Origin: Amanita rubescens
Lineage: Eukaryota; Basidiomycota; Agaricomycetes; Agaricales; Amanitaceae
NCBI GenBank assembly: GCA_015039365.1
Contig: WION01000226.1
Span: 1 to 64,000 of the forward strand
Reading direction: 5' to 3'
Length of the DNA: 64,000 nucleotides
The number at the start of each line of letters is the position of its first letter. Position 1 is the first letter of the stretch. The notes beneath the pieces were generated by a model. The model saw only the letters and a program-made list of their open reading frames with translations, was not told where the DNA came from and did not search any database. This document shows positions 22,544-33,717 of the stretch, piece by piece. The translations under genes and the position numbers were made by a program.

Positions 22544-23147
22544 ACATCTAAACGAACCACAGGTGTCAAAAACGTTTGAAATCACTTGGTATGGCAAAAG
22601 GTTGATGACCATTTATCAAAACGGTTTCAGCCAGCATGGCTTGGACCATTCCTGGGAATGGCGCTAGCTGGCTCCAGAAACCTTTGTTAAAGGTTTATGC
22701 TGACATAATAATTACCATATGTGGAACAGAAAAATGAAAAAACTGGCGAGGTTCAAACCCTCATCCTATAATGTTCTACACACATAACAACCATTAAGCC
22801 ATGAGGCCTTGTATTCTAATGCCAGGAAAACCCTTATGAACCATGCAAAGCCAAGCCTGGTGACTTTTTATAGCAGCTAGAGGTATAAAAACACAGAATA
22901 GGTAGGACAGAGTAATACAGTACTATTTCTAGGCTTTGAGGAGGTCATATGCATACATACATTGAGGTCTATCTTGTGTCTAACTGAAGGGCACTGGTCA
23001 TGGACTTTGCAAGTTTTTGGAAGTATATTATGTCAGCAAAAACTCTGGACAAAGGTTTCTGCAGCCCGTCTGGTGTCAATGATTCCCAGGCACCCCTGAA
23101 ACAGTTTTTGCCCACCTTCCAAAAAGGCAAGGGACGTTTAGACGTGT
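22544..23147. mobile_element. Foldback MITE inside a copia LTR
   Basis: The ends are inverted copies of ACAYGTCTAAACG-type sequence (ACATCTAAACG left, CGTTTAGACGTGT right). Longer arms match as well: CAGAAACCTTTGT..GCTGACATAATA occurs inverted near 22680 and 23045. At about 604 bases with no transposase it is a MITE. The interrupted LTR motif (CCCTACATGTAAGG) shows the insertion site. A tRNA-like segment lies in the middle. Confidence 0.7.
22743..22808 (-). other. tRNA-like segment with A- and B-box
   Basis: On the minus strand: GGCCTCATGGCTTAATGG (A-box TGGCTTAATGG), an anticodon-like arm ATGT-GTGTAGA-ACAT with GTA at the anticodon position, and GAGGGTTTGAACCTC as a T-arm with a B-box-like core. 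The acceptor stem does not pair. This is a tRNA-derived or pol III promoter module, not a working tRNA gene. Confidence 0.5.
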
Positions 23148-23476
23148 CCATGTAAGGAAACCTGGCCTGTTTGGTTCTATTTACTACCTATCCCACCAGG
23201 CATGAGTTTAGGTGTCCACTATAATGTGTTTTGTCCACAGACACAACTGCTACACCTATAAAACTAACTTATTATACACAAAATAAAGAATATAGTATAC
23301 ATGCATGCCAACAATGGAACAGTCAACATATGAAGAAAGTTGTGGTACTGTATGTAGGTCATAATTCTTAAAGTCCAGTTGTCTGGTTTTTCTACCTATT
23401 TTTATTTAGGAACCAGAGCTGGACCAGCCTTTCAAATTTTCTAAATTTGGAAAAACTGGACCAAAACTGGAAAAGG

Positions 23477-23858
23477 TGTTGAATATTGAGTGATTAAACA
23501 TCAGATATCACTCAAATCCTTTATATTTAGTGTTATTATACAATGTTCTTTGTTTTCTGTATAATGAGTTAGTTTATAGGTGTAGTGGTTATGTCTGTGG
23601 ACAAAACGCAATATAGTGGACACCTAAACTCATGTCTGATGGGATAGGTAGTAAATAGAACCAAACAGGCCAGGTTTCCTTACATGTAGGGAGGGAACTA
23701 CAGCACCTACACTTTGGATATAGACTTGATATTACTGCTATCAACTGTTATAGACCGCATTTGTGAATGTCTAAAGCATATATTAAATCTATCAGAGGGT
23801 TAGACAACTACTACAACATTTGTAGTGAGTTGCAACAACACTTGACGCATTTTTAACA
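23477..23858 (+). mobile_element. Solo copia-family LTR
   Basis: Full-length plus-oriented LTR, TGTTGAATATTGAG to CATTTTTAACA, 382 bases. Flanks AAAGG (23472-23476) and ACAGG (23859-23863) agree at four of five bases, probably a decayed target duplication. Confidence 0.8.
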
Positions 23859-24008
23859 ACAGGTTGGTTGCATGTGGTCTTTTGCAGTTGTGCAGCCAGT
23901 TATGACCAGTTGGTGTTGAATATTGAGTGATTAAACATCAGATATCGCTCAAATGCTTTATATTTAGTGTTACAATACTATATTCTTTATTTTGTGTATA
24001 ATGAGCTA

Positions 24009-25561
24009 CAGTGGGTAAAAAAACTGCCCCAATGTTTGCACAATTTGGAAAGGTTTGCATGGTGTGAAACAATGACATAAGCAAGAAGTCTAAAATAATT
24101 ACGTAATATACCCTGACATGTTTGCTACCTGTCAATTCAAAAATCTTGTGATTTGGATCAAAACCTGTTCCTTAATAAATCATACAAAATAATCAATCAT
24201 TGGGGCAGTTTTTTGACCCTCTATCATTTTACTGTCAAATACTTTGTATGACCCCCCTGTACCTTCAAAACTGCCTGTGCCCCTCTAGGCATGTTTTCTA
24301 TTACCTTGTGGCATGTCTGTGGTGGTATTTCAGTCCACTCCTTTGCCACCCTCTCCCATAATTCATGCATTCTGGTGGGTTGTGTGTCATATTGTTGGAG
24401 TTTGGTCTTGGGAGAGTTCAATGGGATTTATGTCAGGGGATTGGGCAGGCCACTTTGGGGGAGTCATGTTGCTATCAGAAAACCATTGGTCAGCCTTTCT
24501 GGAGGTGTGTTTTGGTTCATTGTCCTGTTGGAAGTACCACTCATCCTCAGCCATCTCCAAAGTTTCAAAGCTCTCCTCCACTAACTCCTCCAAAATCTCA
24601 CAATACTGCTCAGCATCCATCTTCCCTTGCACCTCTATGTCATTCCAACCCATACATCCCCAAACCATTGGGTTATTCACCTCCATGCTTGACACTTGGT
24701 GTGGTAGTCTAACCCAATATTGGTTCCCTTCATTTCCTTGAAACATACACCTTTCCATCTGACCCAATCCTATTGAATTTTGTTTTATTAGTCCATGACA
24801 CCCTCTTCCAGTCTTCCATAGTCCAGCTTTTGTGGTACTGGGCAAAATTTGGATGTTGCTGATGATAAGACATAAGCATTGGGACTTTCTTCTTCATTGG
24901 TGACCAAAGACCCACCTCCTTCCACACATTCTTAACAGTATGAGGAGTAATGGGGGTGTAGGTGATGGTATTTATGAAATAGGTGGCTTGTACAGCATTA
25001 TCAAGTTTCCCAGAGCTGATTTGACAGATAATTGATGGTTATCACAAGATGAAATCTTGGAAGGATGACCACCAGGATGATTTTCCCTACCCCCTCCACT
25101 TCCTTACTGATTCTGACAATAGTACCCTTCCCCTGACCAGTTCCAGCTTGTATTTGGTGATGGGAATCCCTCTCATTGAGGAGAAGAGCATTTTTCAGCA
25201 GAAATAGATTTCATAGTCAAGAAGATGAATGAACCAAGTTCAACATGCCAAACTAACACAAACAAAGTCACACAACATTATTTATTATCCACATGGCCCA
25301 CCCTTGCCTTCCACTGGTGTGTAACATTGAAAATCAGAGAAATCAATCAAGGGTCAAAAAACTGCCCCAATGATTGATTATTTTGTATGATTTATTAAGG
25401 AACAGGTTTTGATCCAAATCACATGATTATTGAATTGACAGGTAGCAAACATGTCAGGGTATATTATGTAATTATTTTAGACTTCTTGCTTATGTCATTG
25501 TTTCACACCATGCAAACCTTTCCAAATTGTGCAAACATTGGGGCAGTTTTTTTACCCACTG
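24009..25561 (-). mobile_element. Tc1/mariner element with long palindromic ends
   Basis: It is 1553 bases long, begins CAGTGGGTAAAA, ends with the complement, and is flanked by TA on both sides (24007-24008 and 25562-25563). The terminal inverted repeats are about 213 bases (24009-24222 and 25349-25561). Each is itself nearly palindromic: the outer GGGTAAAAAAACTGCCCC recurs inverted at the inner edge as GGGGCAGTTTTTTGACCC. The minus strand carries a decayed Tc1 transposase. Confidence 0.9.
24224..25200 (-). pseudogene. Tc1-type transposase (DD34E family), decayed
   Basis: Minus-strand pieces form a typical Tc1 catalytic domain: SWTNKTKFNRIGSDGKV, NNPMVWGCMGWN, MDAEQYCEIL, FQQDNEPKHTS and SWPAQSPDLNPIE-like PPKWPAQSPDINPIE. 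The catalytic series is normally D, D34, E. Here the first Asp (usual WTDETKF) is Asn, while the second (QQD) and the final Glu (NPIE) remain. Frameshifts occur near 24730 and 24400, and the helix-turn-helix part before 24930 is hard to read. The protein is therefore inactive. Asp-to-Asn and Glu-to-Lys here are both G-to-A changes. Confidence 0.82.
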
Positions 25562-25997
25562 TAGTTTATAGGTGTAGCGGTTGTGTCTGAGGACACAACG
25601 CAATATAGTGGACACCTAAACTCACACCTGATGGGATAGGTAGTAAATAGAACCAAACAGGCCAGGTTTCCTTACATGTAGGGAACTACAGTACCTACAC
25701 TTGGATATAGACTTAATATCACTGCTATCAATTGTTATAGACCACATTTGTGAACGTCTAAAGCGTGTATTGAGTCTATCAGAGGGCTAGACAACTACTA
25801 CAACATTTGTAGTGAGTTGTAACTACACTTGGCGCATTTTTAACAGGTTATGGGCCCTGGCCTTTACTGCTAGAGAACTGCTATTGTGTTTTGGACTAGA
25901 CTGGCCATTTTGGACAGTCTACTTATTGATTGGACGCATTTTTGGCCATTGGCTAAACAACTACATTGGGACTTGGACTTTGGGACTTTGACAAAAA

Positions 25998-28900
25998 ATG
26001 TCAGATCATTCTACAATAAAAATCAAGCCACTATCCAATGGTAACTACCAGGAGTGGTCAGGGGAAATGAGGGCGCTTTTAATGCGCAATGGGCTATGGA
26101 GTGTGGTGTCTGGCAAGGTTACAAAACCAGCCAAAACCACTGATGATGAATTGGCAAAGTGGGAGACAAAAGTAGAGAAAGCTGCTGGTGAAATCTACTT
26201 GGGTGTAGAAAGTGACCAAAGAGTCCATTTTCGAGACCAAGTGGATGATCCAAAAGCTATGTGGGACAGTCTCAAAAAGGCTTGCACCAAAAGCCAGGTG
26301 CAAGATTCAATGTCTATGATGAGCCGTTCTCTATCCACAATGCAGATGATGAGACACTCATGGCTGTGGCAACCAGAGTGGAGAAGGCAATGTCCAACAT
26401 CAAAAATCTTCGTCCTAGTGACTTCACATTGGACAAATTGGACGATGAATTGTATGGCAATGATTCGTGCTCTACCAGAGAGCTTCGCCAATTTGACTTC
26501 CAATTTGTTATTAGTGGATAAATTGGACAAGAGTGTAATCCTCCAAGCCTTCAAATCGGAGGAATTAAACCAAAAACGTCGAGCTGATGTGGGGGAGAGG
26601 GCCAATAGAGGCCAATAGAGCAGGGACACCGAGTTATAGAGGTGGAAGAGGTGGTGGCAGAGGTGGCAGAGGTGGTGGTCACCATAATGGATTCAAAATT
26701 AAGCTTACATGCTTCTTATGTGGAGAGGAAGGGCATATGGTGGCAAAATGTCCGAAAAACAAGGTGACGGCTGCACCTAGTGCCAATAAGGCAGAGGAGG
26801 GAAAGGAGGCAGAGACTGCTGAAAAGGCAGGAAATGCAAGTCATGTTCATTATAACGCATTTGGGACTTCTGCTGACCATCGTTTTGACTGGAATACAGA
26901 CTCGGGGGCCACTTCTCATATGACCCCACATAGACATTGGTTCAAAACCTACACCAAAATGCGAAAAGAGGTTAGGTTGGCAGATCATACTGTGATATAT
27001 ACAGAGGGAGTTTGGTCTGTTGTATTTAAACCAGTTATAGATGGAAAACCAGCTAGAGAGGTTGAATTTGCTAGAGTGTTACATGTACCGGACTTACAGA
27101 ATAATCTTTTCTCTGTCTTATACCTTACACAACATAGAGGATTTAATGTACATATCTCAAAGTCTATAATGAAATTTGAAAAAGATGGTCATATACCTTT
27201 TGTTGCCAAAGTGGGAGATGATAATGTTGGTTATCTTGCTGGTGAGACCATTGTAGACCAAGAGTATGTTAAATCAGCTGTTGCATCGTCCACTCTGCCT
27301 CTGGACTTGACTTTGTGGCATAGGAGGCTAGCACACCATGGGTATGAGAGTGTCAAGAGTATGGTTCATGACAGCATGGTTGAGGGACTTACCATGACGT
27401 CTAATGACAAGCCTGATCTGATCTGTGAGCCATGTCTGGCAGGGAAAATGCATGCCAATCCATTCCCTTCTTCGAAAAATCGGTCAACAAAGCTATTGCA
27501 GCTTGTACACACTGATGTACACAAAGTGGGCACTACTACACATTCTGGCTATCAATATTGGGTTACATTCATTGATGACTGTTCTCGACTTCGTATTGTA
27601 CTCCCTATAAAGACAAAGGACATGGTGTTTGATGCATTTAAACAATTCAAAGCTTATGCTGAGAATCAAACTGGTCATAAAATCAAAACATTGAGGGATG
27701 ATAAGGGAGGGGAGTACATGTCAAACGCATTTTTGCGATTTACAGATGAATGTGGGATTGCCAGGCAACACACAGTGTGAAATAGGCCACAGCAGAATGG
27801 TGTAGCAGAGCGTGCAAATAGGACCTTGTCAGAAAGGATCACAGCTATGTTAGAAGAGTCTGGTTTGTCTAACAAATTTTGGGGAGAGTGTTTGGCAGCA
27901 CTTGTTCATGTTTGGAACAGATGTCCAACATTTGCAGTTGCTAAGAAAACCCCATTTGAGTTATGGCATGGCAAGAAGCCTGATGTTAGTCATCTAAGGA
28001 TTTGGGGGTGTACAGCTTATGTGCATGTGCAAAAGGATAAACATATTGCTCTTGGATCACATATGGAAAAGTGCATATTCATTGGGTATCCTGATGGTTA
28101 TATGGGTTGGAAATTCTACAATCCTATTACAAAGAAAACAATCATTTCGGAAAGAGCAGAGTTTGATGAACATTACATGCTTGGCTCACACTCTGTTCAA
28201 CGACCTCAGGAAACTAGAAATGAAATGAATGACACACATACAGAGCAACATTACATTCCAATACCAGCTATACAGGTGGAAGCTGATGATGATGATGATG
28301 ACAGCATACAGGTGCCATTGCCGGAGCGACAGGAGCAGCAGCAGGAGGAGGAAGAGCAGCCACAGGAGGAACGAGATGTGCAACCAGAGGCTGAAGCTGA
28401 AGCTGAACAGGAAGAAAGGCCAGTTGCTCCACCACCATGACCAGTACCAGTTGAGCCAGAGGTCCCATTAGCACAGAGATGTGAAAGATGTTGTGCAACC
28501 TCCTGGTGAATGGTGGAAGGTTAAACCTCGTGTCTTAAGGTATAATGATGATGATGAGGGGGAAGAAGATGCTGAATGTGTTCATACATCATCATTAACT
28601 GGAAATGAACCTAACAGCTATGCTGAAGCGATGGCTGGCCCAGATGCACAGAGGTGGCATGAGGCTGCTTTGGAGGAACTAAATGCACAGTTGAACAATG
28701 GGACATGGGTGCTGGAAAAGCTGCCTCCTGGAAAGAAAGCAATTGGCTCAAAATGGGTGTTTCGCATAAAGAGGAATGCAGATGGCACTGTAGAGCGATT
28801 CAAAGCCAGGATTGTTGCTAAAGGTTACAATCAATGACCTGGATTTGATTACATGGAGATATTTGCCCCAACTATGCGTCAGGCCACTATTCGCCTTATC

Positions 28901-30169
28901 CTAGCACTGGCAGCAATAGATGACTTGCGTTTGCGCTCTGTAGACATCTCTCATGCATTTATTAATGGAGATATTGATGCTGATGTCTACATGATGCAGC
29001 CAGAAGGATTTGAAGAACTTGGATCAGATTATGTGTGCAAATTAAACAAGTCTATCTATGGGTTAAAACAAGCTGCCAGGTTATGGAATGAGAAATTGCA
29101 TTCTGCCCTTCTTGACATGGGATTCAATAGAATCTGCTCAGATCCAGCTCTGTATATATATCAGAGAGATGATGTCCAGATCATAATGCCAGTGTATGTG
29201 GACGATATTACACTTGCTTCCAACTCTCAGGCTGCCTTGGACAAGGTAGTCAGTGATTTGTCCAAGTACTTCAAGTTGAAGGACTTGGGAGAGACATCGT
29301 ACTTGCTTGGAGTTGCTATTAGGAGGGATAGAGCGAACAGAAAGATCTATCTCTCACAAAAGCAGTACATTATGGACATCTTGAAGCGATTTGGCATGGA
29401 GAATTGCAGCACAGTGGACACACCAATGAATCCTGGTTTGAAGCGTTCACAAGATCAGTGCCCTAAAAGCAATGAAGAGATGAAGGAAATGAAAGACATT
29501 CCTTATATCAGTGCAGTGGGCTCAGTCATGTATTTGGCCATGATGACAAGACCAGATATTGCGGAACCTGCAAGTGTTTTGGCTCGCTTTAACAATAATC
29601 CTGGAATGGCACATTGGAAGGCAGTCAAACACTTGGTGAGATACTTAGCTGGGACACTGGAAATGGAATTGGAGCTTGGGCCTGATCCTGATTGCAACGA
29701 ACTCATCAGAGCATATGCTGATGCAGATCATGGTGGTAACAAAGACAATGGAAAGTCCACTACCAGATATATGATCAAAGTGGGATCTGGAGCTGTCAGT
29801 TGGAGTAGCAAGTTGCAACCTATTGTGGCACTCTCTACTACGGAAGCTGAATATGTCACAGCATGTGCTGCTGGGAAGGAAATCAGGTGGATGCAGAAGC
29901 TGTTGGAAGAGATGGGATATACAGTGCCTAAGCCTACAAAGCTGTTCATGGACAATCAGTCAGCTATCAGTGTAGCAAAGAACCCAGAACATCATGGGCG
30001 CATGAAGCATCTAGACTTGTGCTTCTACTGGCTTCGAGATAAAGTGGAACAGGGATTTATTGAGCCTGTGTACTTGCAAACAGATCAAATGCCAGCCAAC
30101 TTGTTAACAAAGGCATTGCCCATAGTCAAAGTGATGTTTCTTCGAAAACTTATGGGTCTTGTGATATGA
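25998..30169 (+). pseudogene. Copia Gag-Pol polyprotein, broken by stops and frameshifts
   Basis: Starting at ATG 25998, Gag reads LSNGNYQEWSGEMRALL, with frameshifts near 26300 and 26590. A Gly/Arg-rich stretch and a CCHC knuckle (CFLCGEEGHMVAKC) follow near 26710. Protease shows DSGATSHM. Integrase has the HHCC-type LWHRRLAHHG..CEPCLAGK and the core HTDV, FIDDCSR and DDKGGEY. Reverse transcriptase has KARIVAKGYNQ, QPEGFEELG and catalytic YVDDITLAS. RNase H has YADADHGG, STTEAEY and MDNQSA. In-frame TGA codons at 27778, 28438 and 28835 stand where Arg is expected (for example YNQ-R-PGFDY). A frameshift lies near 28470. The long RT-RNase H frame from 28853 to 30169 is intact. Confidence 0.88.
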
Positions 30170-30249
30170 AGGCTAGTAGGATTAGGGGGAAGGTGAAGAA
30201 GGATGGATAGGTTTGGGGGGAAGCTTAGATGAGTGGAGTGATGTATAAT

Positions 30250-30259
30250 CAGGGGGAAG
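30250..30259 (+). other. Polypurine tract of the copia element
   Basis: CAGGGGGAAG directly before the TG of the 3' LTR, the usual plus-strand priming site of LTR retrotransposons. Confidence 0.7.
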
Positions 30260-30608
30260 TGTTGAATATTGAGTGATTAAACATCAGATATCACTCAAAT
30301 GCTTTATATTTAGTGTTACAATACTATATTCTTTATTTTGTGTATAATGAGCTAGTTCATAGGTGTAGCGGTTGTGTCTGTGGACAAAACGCGATATAGT
30401 GGACACCTAAACTCACACCTGATGGGATAGGTAGTAAATAGAACCAAACAGGCCAGGTTTCCTTACATGTAGGGAACTACAGTACCTACACTTGGATATA
30501 GACTTAATATCACTGCTATCAATAAGCGTGTATTGAGTCTATCAGAGGGCTAGACAACTACTACAACATTTGTAGTGAGTTGTAACTACACTTGGCGCAT
30601 TTTTAACA
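30260..30608 (+). mobile_element. 3' LTR of the copia element
   Basis: TGTTGAATATT to TTTTTAACA, 349 bases. Compared with the 5' LTR it lacks about 30 bases around 30522 (ATTGTTATAGACC..CTAAAG segment), otherwise the two are very similar. Confidence 0.88.
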
Positions 30609-30782
30609 GTTGGCAACTGCCAGATCTGGTCATTATTTAGAAAACAAATTACATTTGGAGGGATGGATAGGGAGTTGGGCATTTGGATGATGTTGCTATA
30701 TTTAGAAAATTATGGATTGGGAGTGGTGTTTTCAAGTTTTTAAGTCAACTAAGGTAGAATACTCCACCAATGATGACATTAT

Positions 30783-30842
30783 TGTTAAAAATGCGCCAAG
30801 TGTTGTTGCAACTCACTACAAATGTTGTTAGTAGTTGTAGTT
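30783..30842 (-). mobile_element. Short copia-LTR fragment
   Basis: Sixty bases, TGTTAAAAATGCGCC onward, match the LTR end in minus orientation. The fragment then runs into a tRNA-like segment. Confidence 0.65.
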
Positions 30843-30910
30843 GAACCCTCAACCAAGCAAAATTTTTACAGAGTTTAACCACTGAGCCACAAGGCAACTT
30901 AAAATGTATT
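30843..30910 (-). other. tRNA-like A/B-box segment
   Basis: The minus strand reads GCCTTGTGGCTCAGTGGTTA (A-box TGGCTCAGTGG) and, 40 bases on, GAGGGTTCAAC (B-box-like). A cloverleaf does not close. It may be a tRNA-derived SINE head or a decayed tRNA. Confidence 0.4.
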
Positions 30911-32090
30911 GTCATAAGTGCTAGATATAGAACAACTTTGCCCCAGCCCCAAGGATTAGCAATGTAAGGATAATGACATGGGATATAAGATGATTTGAAC
31001 TCCAGTATGCCCTGACAAGATATGCAGAGAATAAACAATGGCCAGGATGAATATTTCCAACCATTACTTAAGCGACAATGTCACGTCACATCATGCTGAG
31101 CGATTTGTTTGTATATGCTATATGCCAGTCTCCCTGGTGGGTTCAAGCTTACATAACATCAAGCTAGCACCAGTGAGACTGGGTAGGAGTCTGTGTAATG
31201 CTATGAAATGAGCTTATGGTCTAATATTTGGCATTACATGAATTTTTCCATAAACAAATACAAACATTTAGCAGTACATATTTTTTTGGATTTTTTCAAC
31301 ATTTTTTCACTATTATGCTGTGCTTCCAGCACTGTTCCTACATATTTATATGGGAAGTGGCACCCTCACTTGCAAACATACATCAACAAGCTTAAAATAG
31401 CAAACTATTCTGTCTTTCTAACATGATATTTGTGCATAATCTTATTAGAGTCCTATCAAGCACCTATTAAATAAAGTCCATCAGACTGACTCCCTGTGTT
31501 AAAACATGGGCATCTAGAGCACCAGGAAGGCTGCCAAGTTCTTTGTTCATACCTGCAATGGAACTTGTCATCAAATGAGAGAGTGTGTGTGAGATGAAGT
31601 TAGTTTCACTAATAATTTTGTCAGTGAAATTGGTTAATATGACTGTCGGAGAGACAGTCACAAGTCTTTCCAACATTTTATAGGTAAAGGGGTCATTAAC
31701 AAGTGAAAATGACAGCTGTGTCATGGCATGTGCACCACACATACATCCATTCCTTCCAGTCATCATGCTGCATTCAATTCCTATTCAAGTCCTACAACCC
31801 CAATTCTCTCCCATCTTGGCTGGGAGAATTTTTGTCACAGTCCTATGGGGCAGACTGTTTGGTGGTTTGGTTGGTTGTGAGCAGGATGGAAAGGTAGGGA
31901 GAGAGCATTGATGATAGGACATCTTGTAAGCATTAGCAGAACTTAACTCAGAGAGGTATTTAGTTAAAACTAAATAAGTTATAACTATAATTAACTCAGA
32001 GGTATTCAGTTAAAACTAAATAAGTTATAACTATAAATATGCTACAGGGATATTAGTTATGAGGTAAGGTAATGCACATAGATAGCAAAT
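30911..32090. other. AT-rich region without a recognised gene
   Basis: Open frames here (for example 31467-31766 minus) have no family resemblance I can name. Two near-identical direct repeats of about 45 bases, built on GTTAAAACTAAATAAGTTATA, lie at 31960 and 32000. Confidence 0.5.
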
Positions 32091-32145
32091 TACACCAATT
32101 TTGGGGCGATTAACCAGACTTGACCTAACTAACCTCACAACACTA
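32091..32145. mobile_element. Foldback-element terminus fragment
   Basis: TTTTGGGGCGATTAACCAGA followed by CTTGACCTAACTAACCTCAC and AACACTA matches the right end of the element at 9029-9850. No left end was found. Confidence 0.55.
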
Positions 32146-32404
32146 AAGGCAACTAGCAACTTTAAGGTCAAATGAAGTGAATGTCTCATTTTTACAAGAT
32201 GCAATTTGAACTTGGCTAGACTGGGCCACCACTTTGTGTGGCATGTCTGAGGCCTTTTGTAGTGCCATTATTTGAACAAAATAAACTGTTATACATATTT
32301 GCTTGCTTATTTTCTTTACGGCAGTTTGCGTAAATGTTGACTTGGAATGTTTGGCTGAGGTAGATAGTTTTGTAAACCTAGCATAGGGTTACCACTCAGT
32401 GGGC

Positions 32405-33300
32405 ATGGCCTACCACAAGATCTCTTGTGATGTGAAACTGGCTGCAATTCAGCTCTATCAGTGTCATCCACTGCCTCTACAGCTAATATTGGACTACCTG
32501 GGAATCTCAAAGCAGACCTTTCAGCAAATTATGAAGTTCTGGTGATCCACTGGTGATGTTATATGGCATACATTTGGAATTTGAGGCTGTCCTCACATCT
32601 TCTGTCACAGCAATGTTGAATATCTTAAGCACATCATTGAAAATCACCCAGATAGCTTGATGAGCTAGAAGATGCACCAATTGTTTGGTTTCAGCAAGTT
32701 TTTCCACTATCCTTCAAGCACTTTGCTGTGCTGGCTTATCTTACAAAAAAATCAAAAAATTGCCTTGGAATGTGATGAGATGGGTTGCTCTGACTTCATT
32801 TGATGTATGGCCCAGTATCAACCTGAGCAACTAGGATTTCTCAATGAAATGTCCAAAGATGAATACACCTGCTTCTGTTCTCATGGACAATCATCTAAGG
32901 GGACCTGTGCCATTCAAAAGGGAGTCTTTATACGTGGACAGTGCTTGTTGAGGGCTTATTGACAATTGATGGAATGGTATCAAATACAGTTGTTGAAGGG
33001 TCTATGATGAAGGCAAAATTTGCAGAATACTTGGAACACTCAGTTGTGCATCAATTTGTTTCATTTGATCCATGTAGCTTCCACTTTGTAACCCATTTCC
33101 ACATTACTTGAGCACCCTTGTAATGAATAACGCTCAAATTCATCATGGCAAAGAATAGTGCTAGCAAATTGTTTTGGTAAGATATGCCCAAATTTTAATT
33201 TTTCTAATGTTTACTAACCAGTATGCAGGTGTGTGTACACATTGAATACATTATGCATGCAAGCCCAGCCCTCCTTGAATCAGGTACATTATTGTAAGTT
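32405..33300 (+). pseudogene. IS630/Tc1-like DDE transposase remnant
   Basis: In three mixed frames the plus strand follows the DDE_3-type transposase common in mushrooms: LPLQLILDYLGISKQTFQQI (helix-turn-helix), then FLNEMSKDEYT with the first acidic residue Asp replaced by Asn-Glu context, TIDGMVSNTVVEGSM and NNAQIHHGKE with the second catalytic Asp changed (normally DNARIHHG). The third motif (PPYSPDLNPIEE) is unrecognisable, at about 33250. Several stops fall at usual Arg positions, for example after QQIMKFW and TFGI. It is a dead copy with no clear terminal repeats. Confidence 0.65.
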
Positions 33301-33455
33301 ACATCCATTCACCACCTATTGATGGTTGTATTCATTTATAGGATGTACTGGATAAAACTCTGATTTCAAGCTTTTGTGTATCTTGAACCAAGATGGGTGA
33401 CACAACCTGATTGCTTGTGGCTGTCACTCCAATATCTATCCAGCAGTGTTGCCAG

Positions 33456-33717
33456 TGTTAAATATGCCAAGTGTTGTTGCAACTCACTACAAATGTTGTA
33501 GTAGTTGTCTAACCCTCTGATAGACTTAATACATGCTTTAGACATTCACAAATGCGGTCTATAACAGTTGATAGCAGTAATATCAAGTCTATGTCCAAGG
33601 TACTGTAGTTCCCTACATGTAAGGAAACCTGGCCTGTTTGGTTCTATTTACTACCTATCCCATCAGGCATGAGTTTAGGTGTCCATTATATCGTGTTTTG
33701 TCCACAGACACAACCGC
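33456..33717 (-). mobile_element. Truncated copia-family LTR
   Basis: TGTTAAATATGCC to the ACAGACACAACCGC part of the LTR, minus orientation. It is cut by the next LTR copy, and the last about 115 bases are missing. Confidence 0.75.

Larger units (their letters stand above)
22372..23305 (-). mobile_element. Copia-family LTR interrupted by a foldback MITE
   Basis: Minus-oriented copy of the LTR of the copia element at 23914. It starts TGTTAAAAATG at 22372, is broken at 22543 by a MITE and resumes at 23148 (CCATGTAAGGAAACC). It ends early at about 23303, lacking the last about 60 bases. Confidence 0.75.
23914..25845 (+). mobile_element. 5' LTR of the copia element, split by a Tc1 element
   Basis: The LTR parts are 23914-24008 and 25562-25845. 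It begins TGTTGAATATTGAG and ends GCGCATTTTTAACA. The break is at a TA dinucleotide and is filled by the Tc1 element. Directly after the LTR, GGTTATGGGCCCTGG at 25846 is the probable primer-binding region. Confidence 0.88.
23914..30608 (+). mobile_element. Near-complete Ty1/copia LTR retrotransposon
   Basis: The element has two LTRs in direct orientation and a gag-pol interior. It is flanked by a perfect 5-bp target duplication GTTGG (23909-23913 and 30609-30613). Without the inserted Tc1 element it is about 5.1 kb. The pol order protease, integrase, reverse transcriptase, RNase H identifies the copia group. A polypurine tract CAGGGGGAAG precedes the 3' LTR. The coding frame is broken, so the copy is not autonomous now. 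At least ten other LTR copies of this family occur between 22 and 42 kb. Confidence 0.92.

Noticed and set aside
28186..28498. Antisense frames in the copia linker
   Set aside because: They are antisense to the acidic Gln/Glu repeat between integrase and reverse transcriptase.
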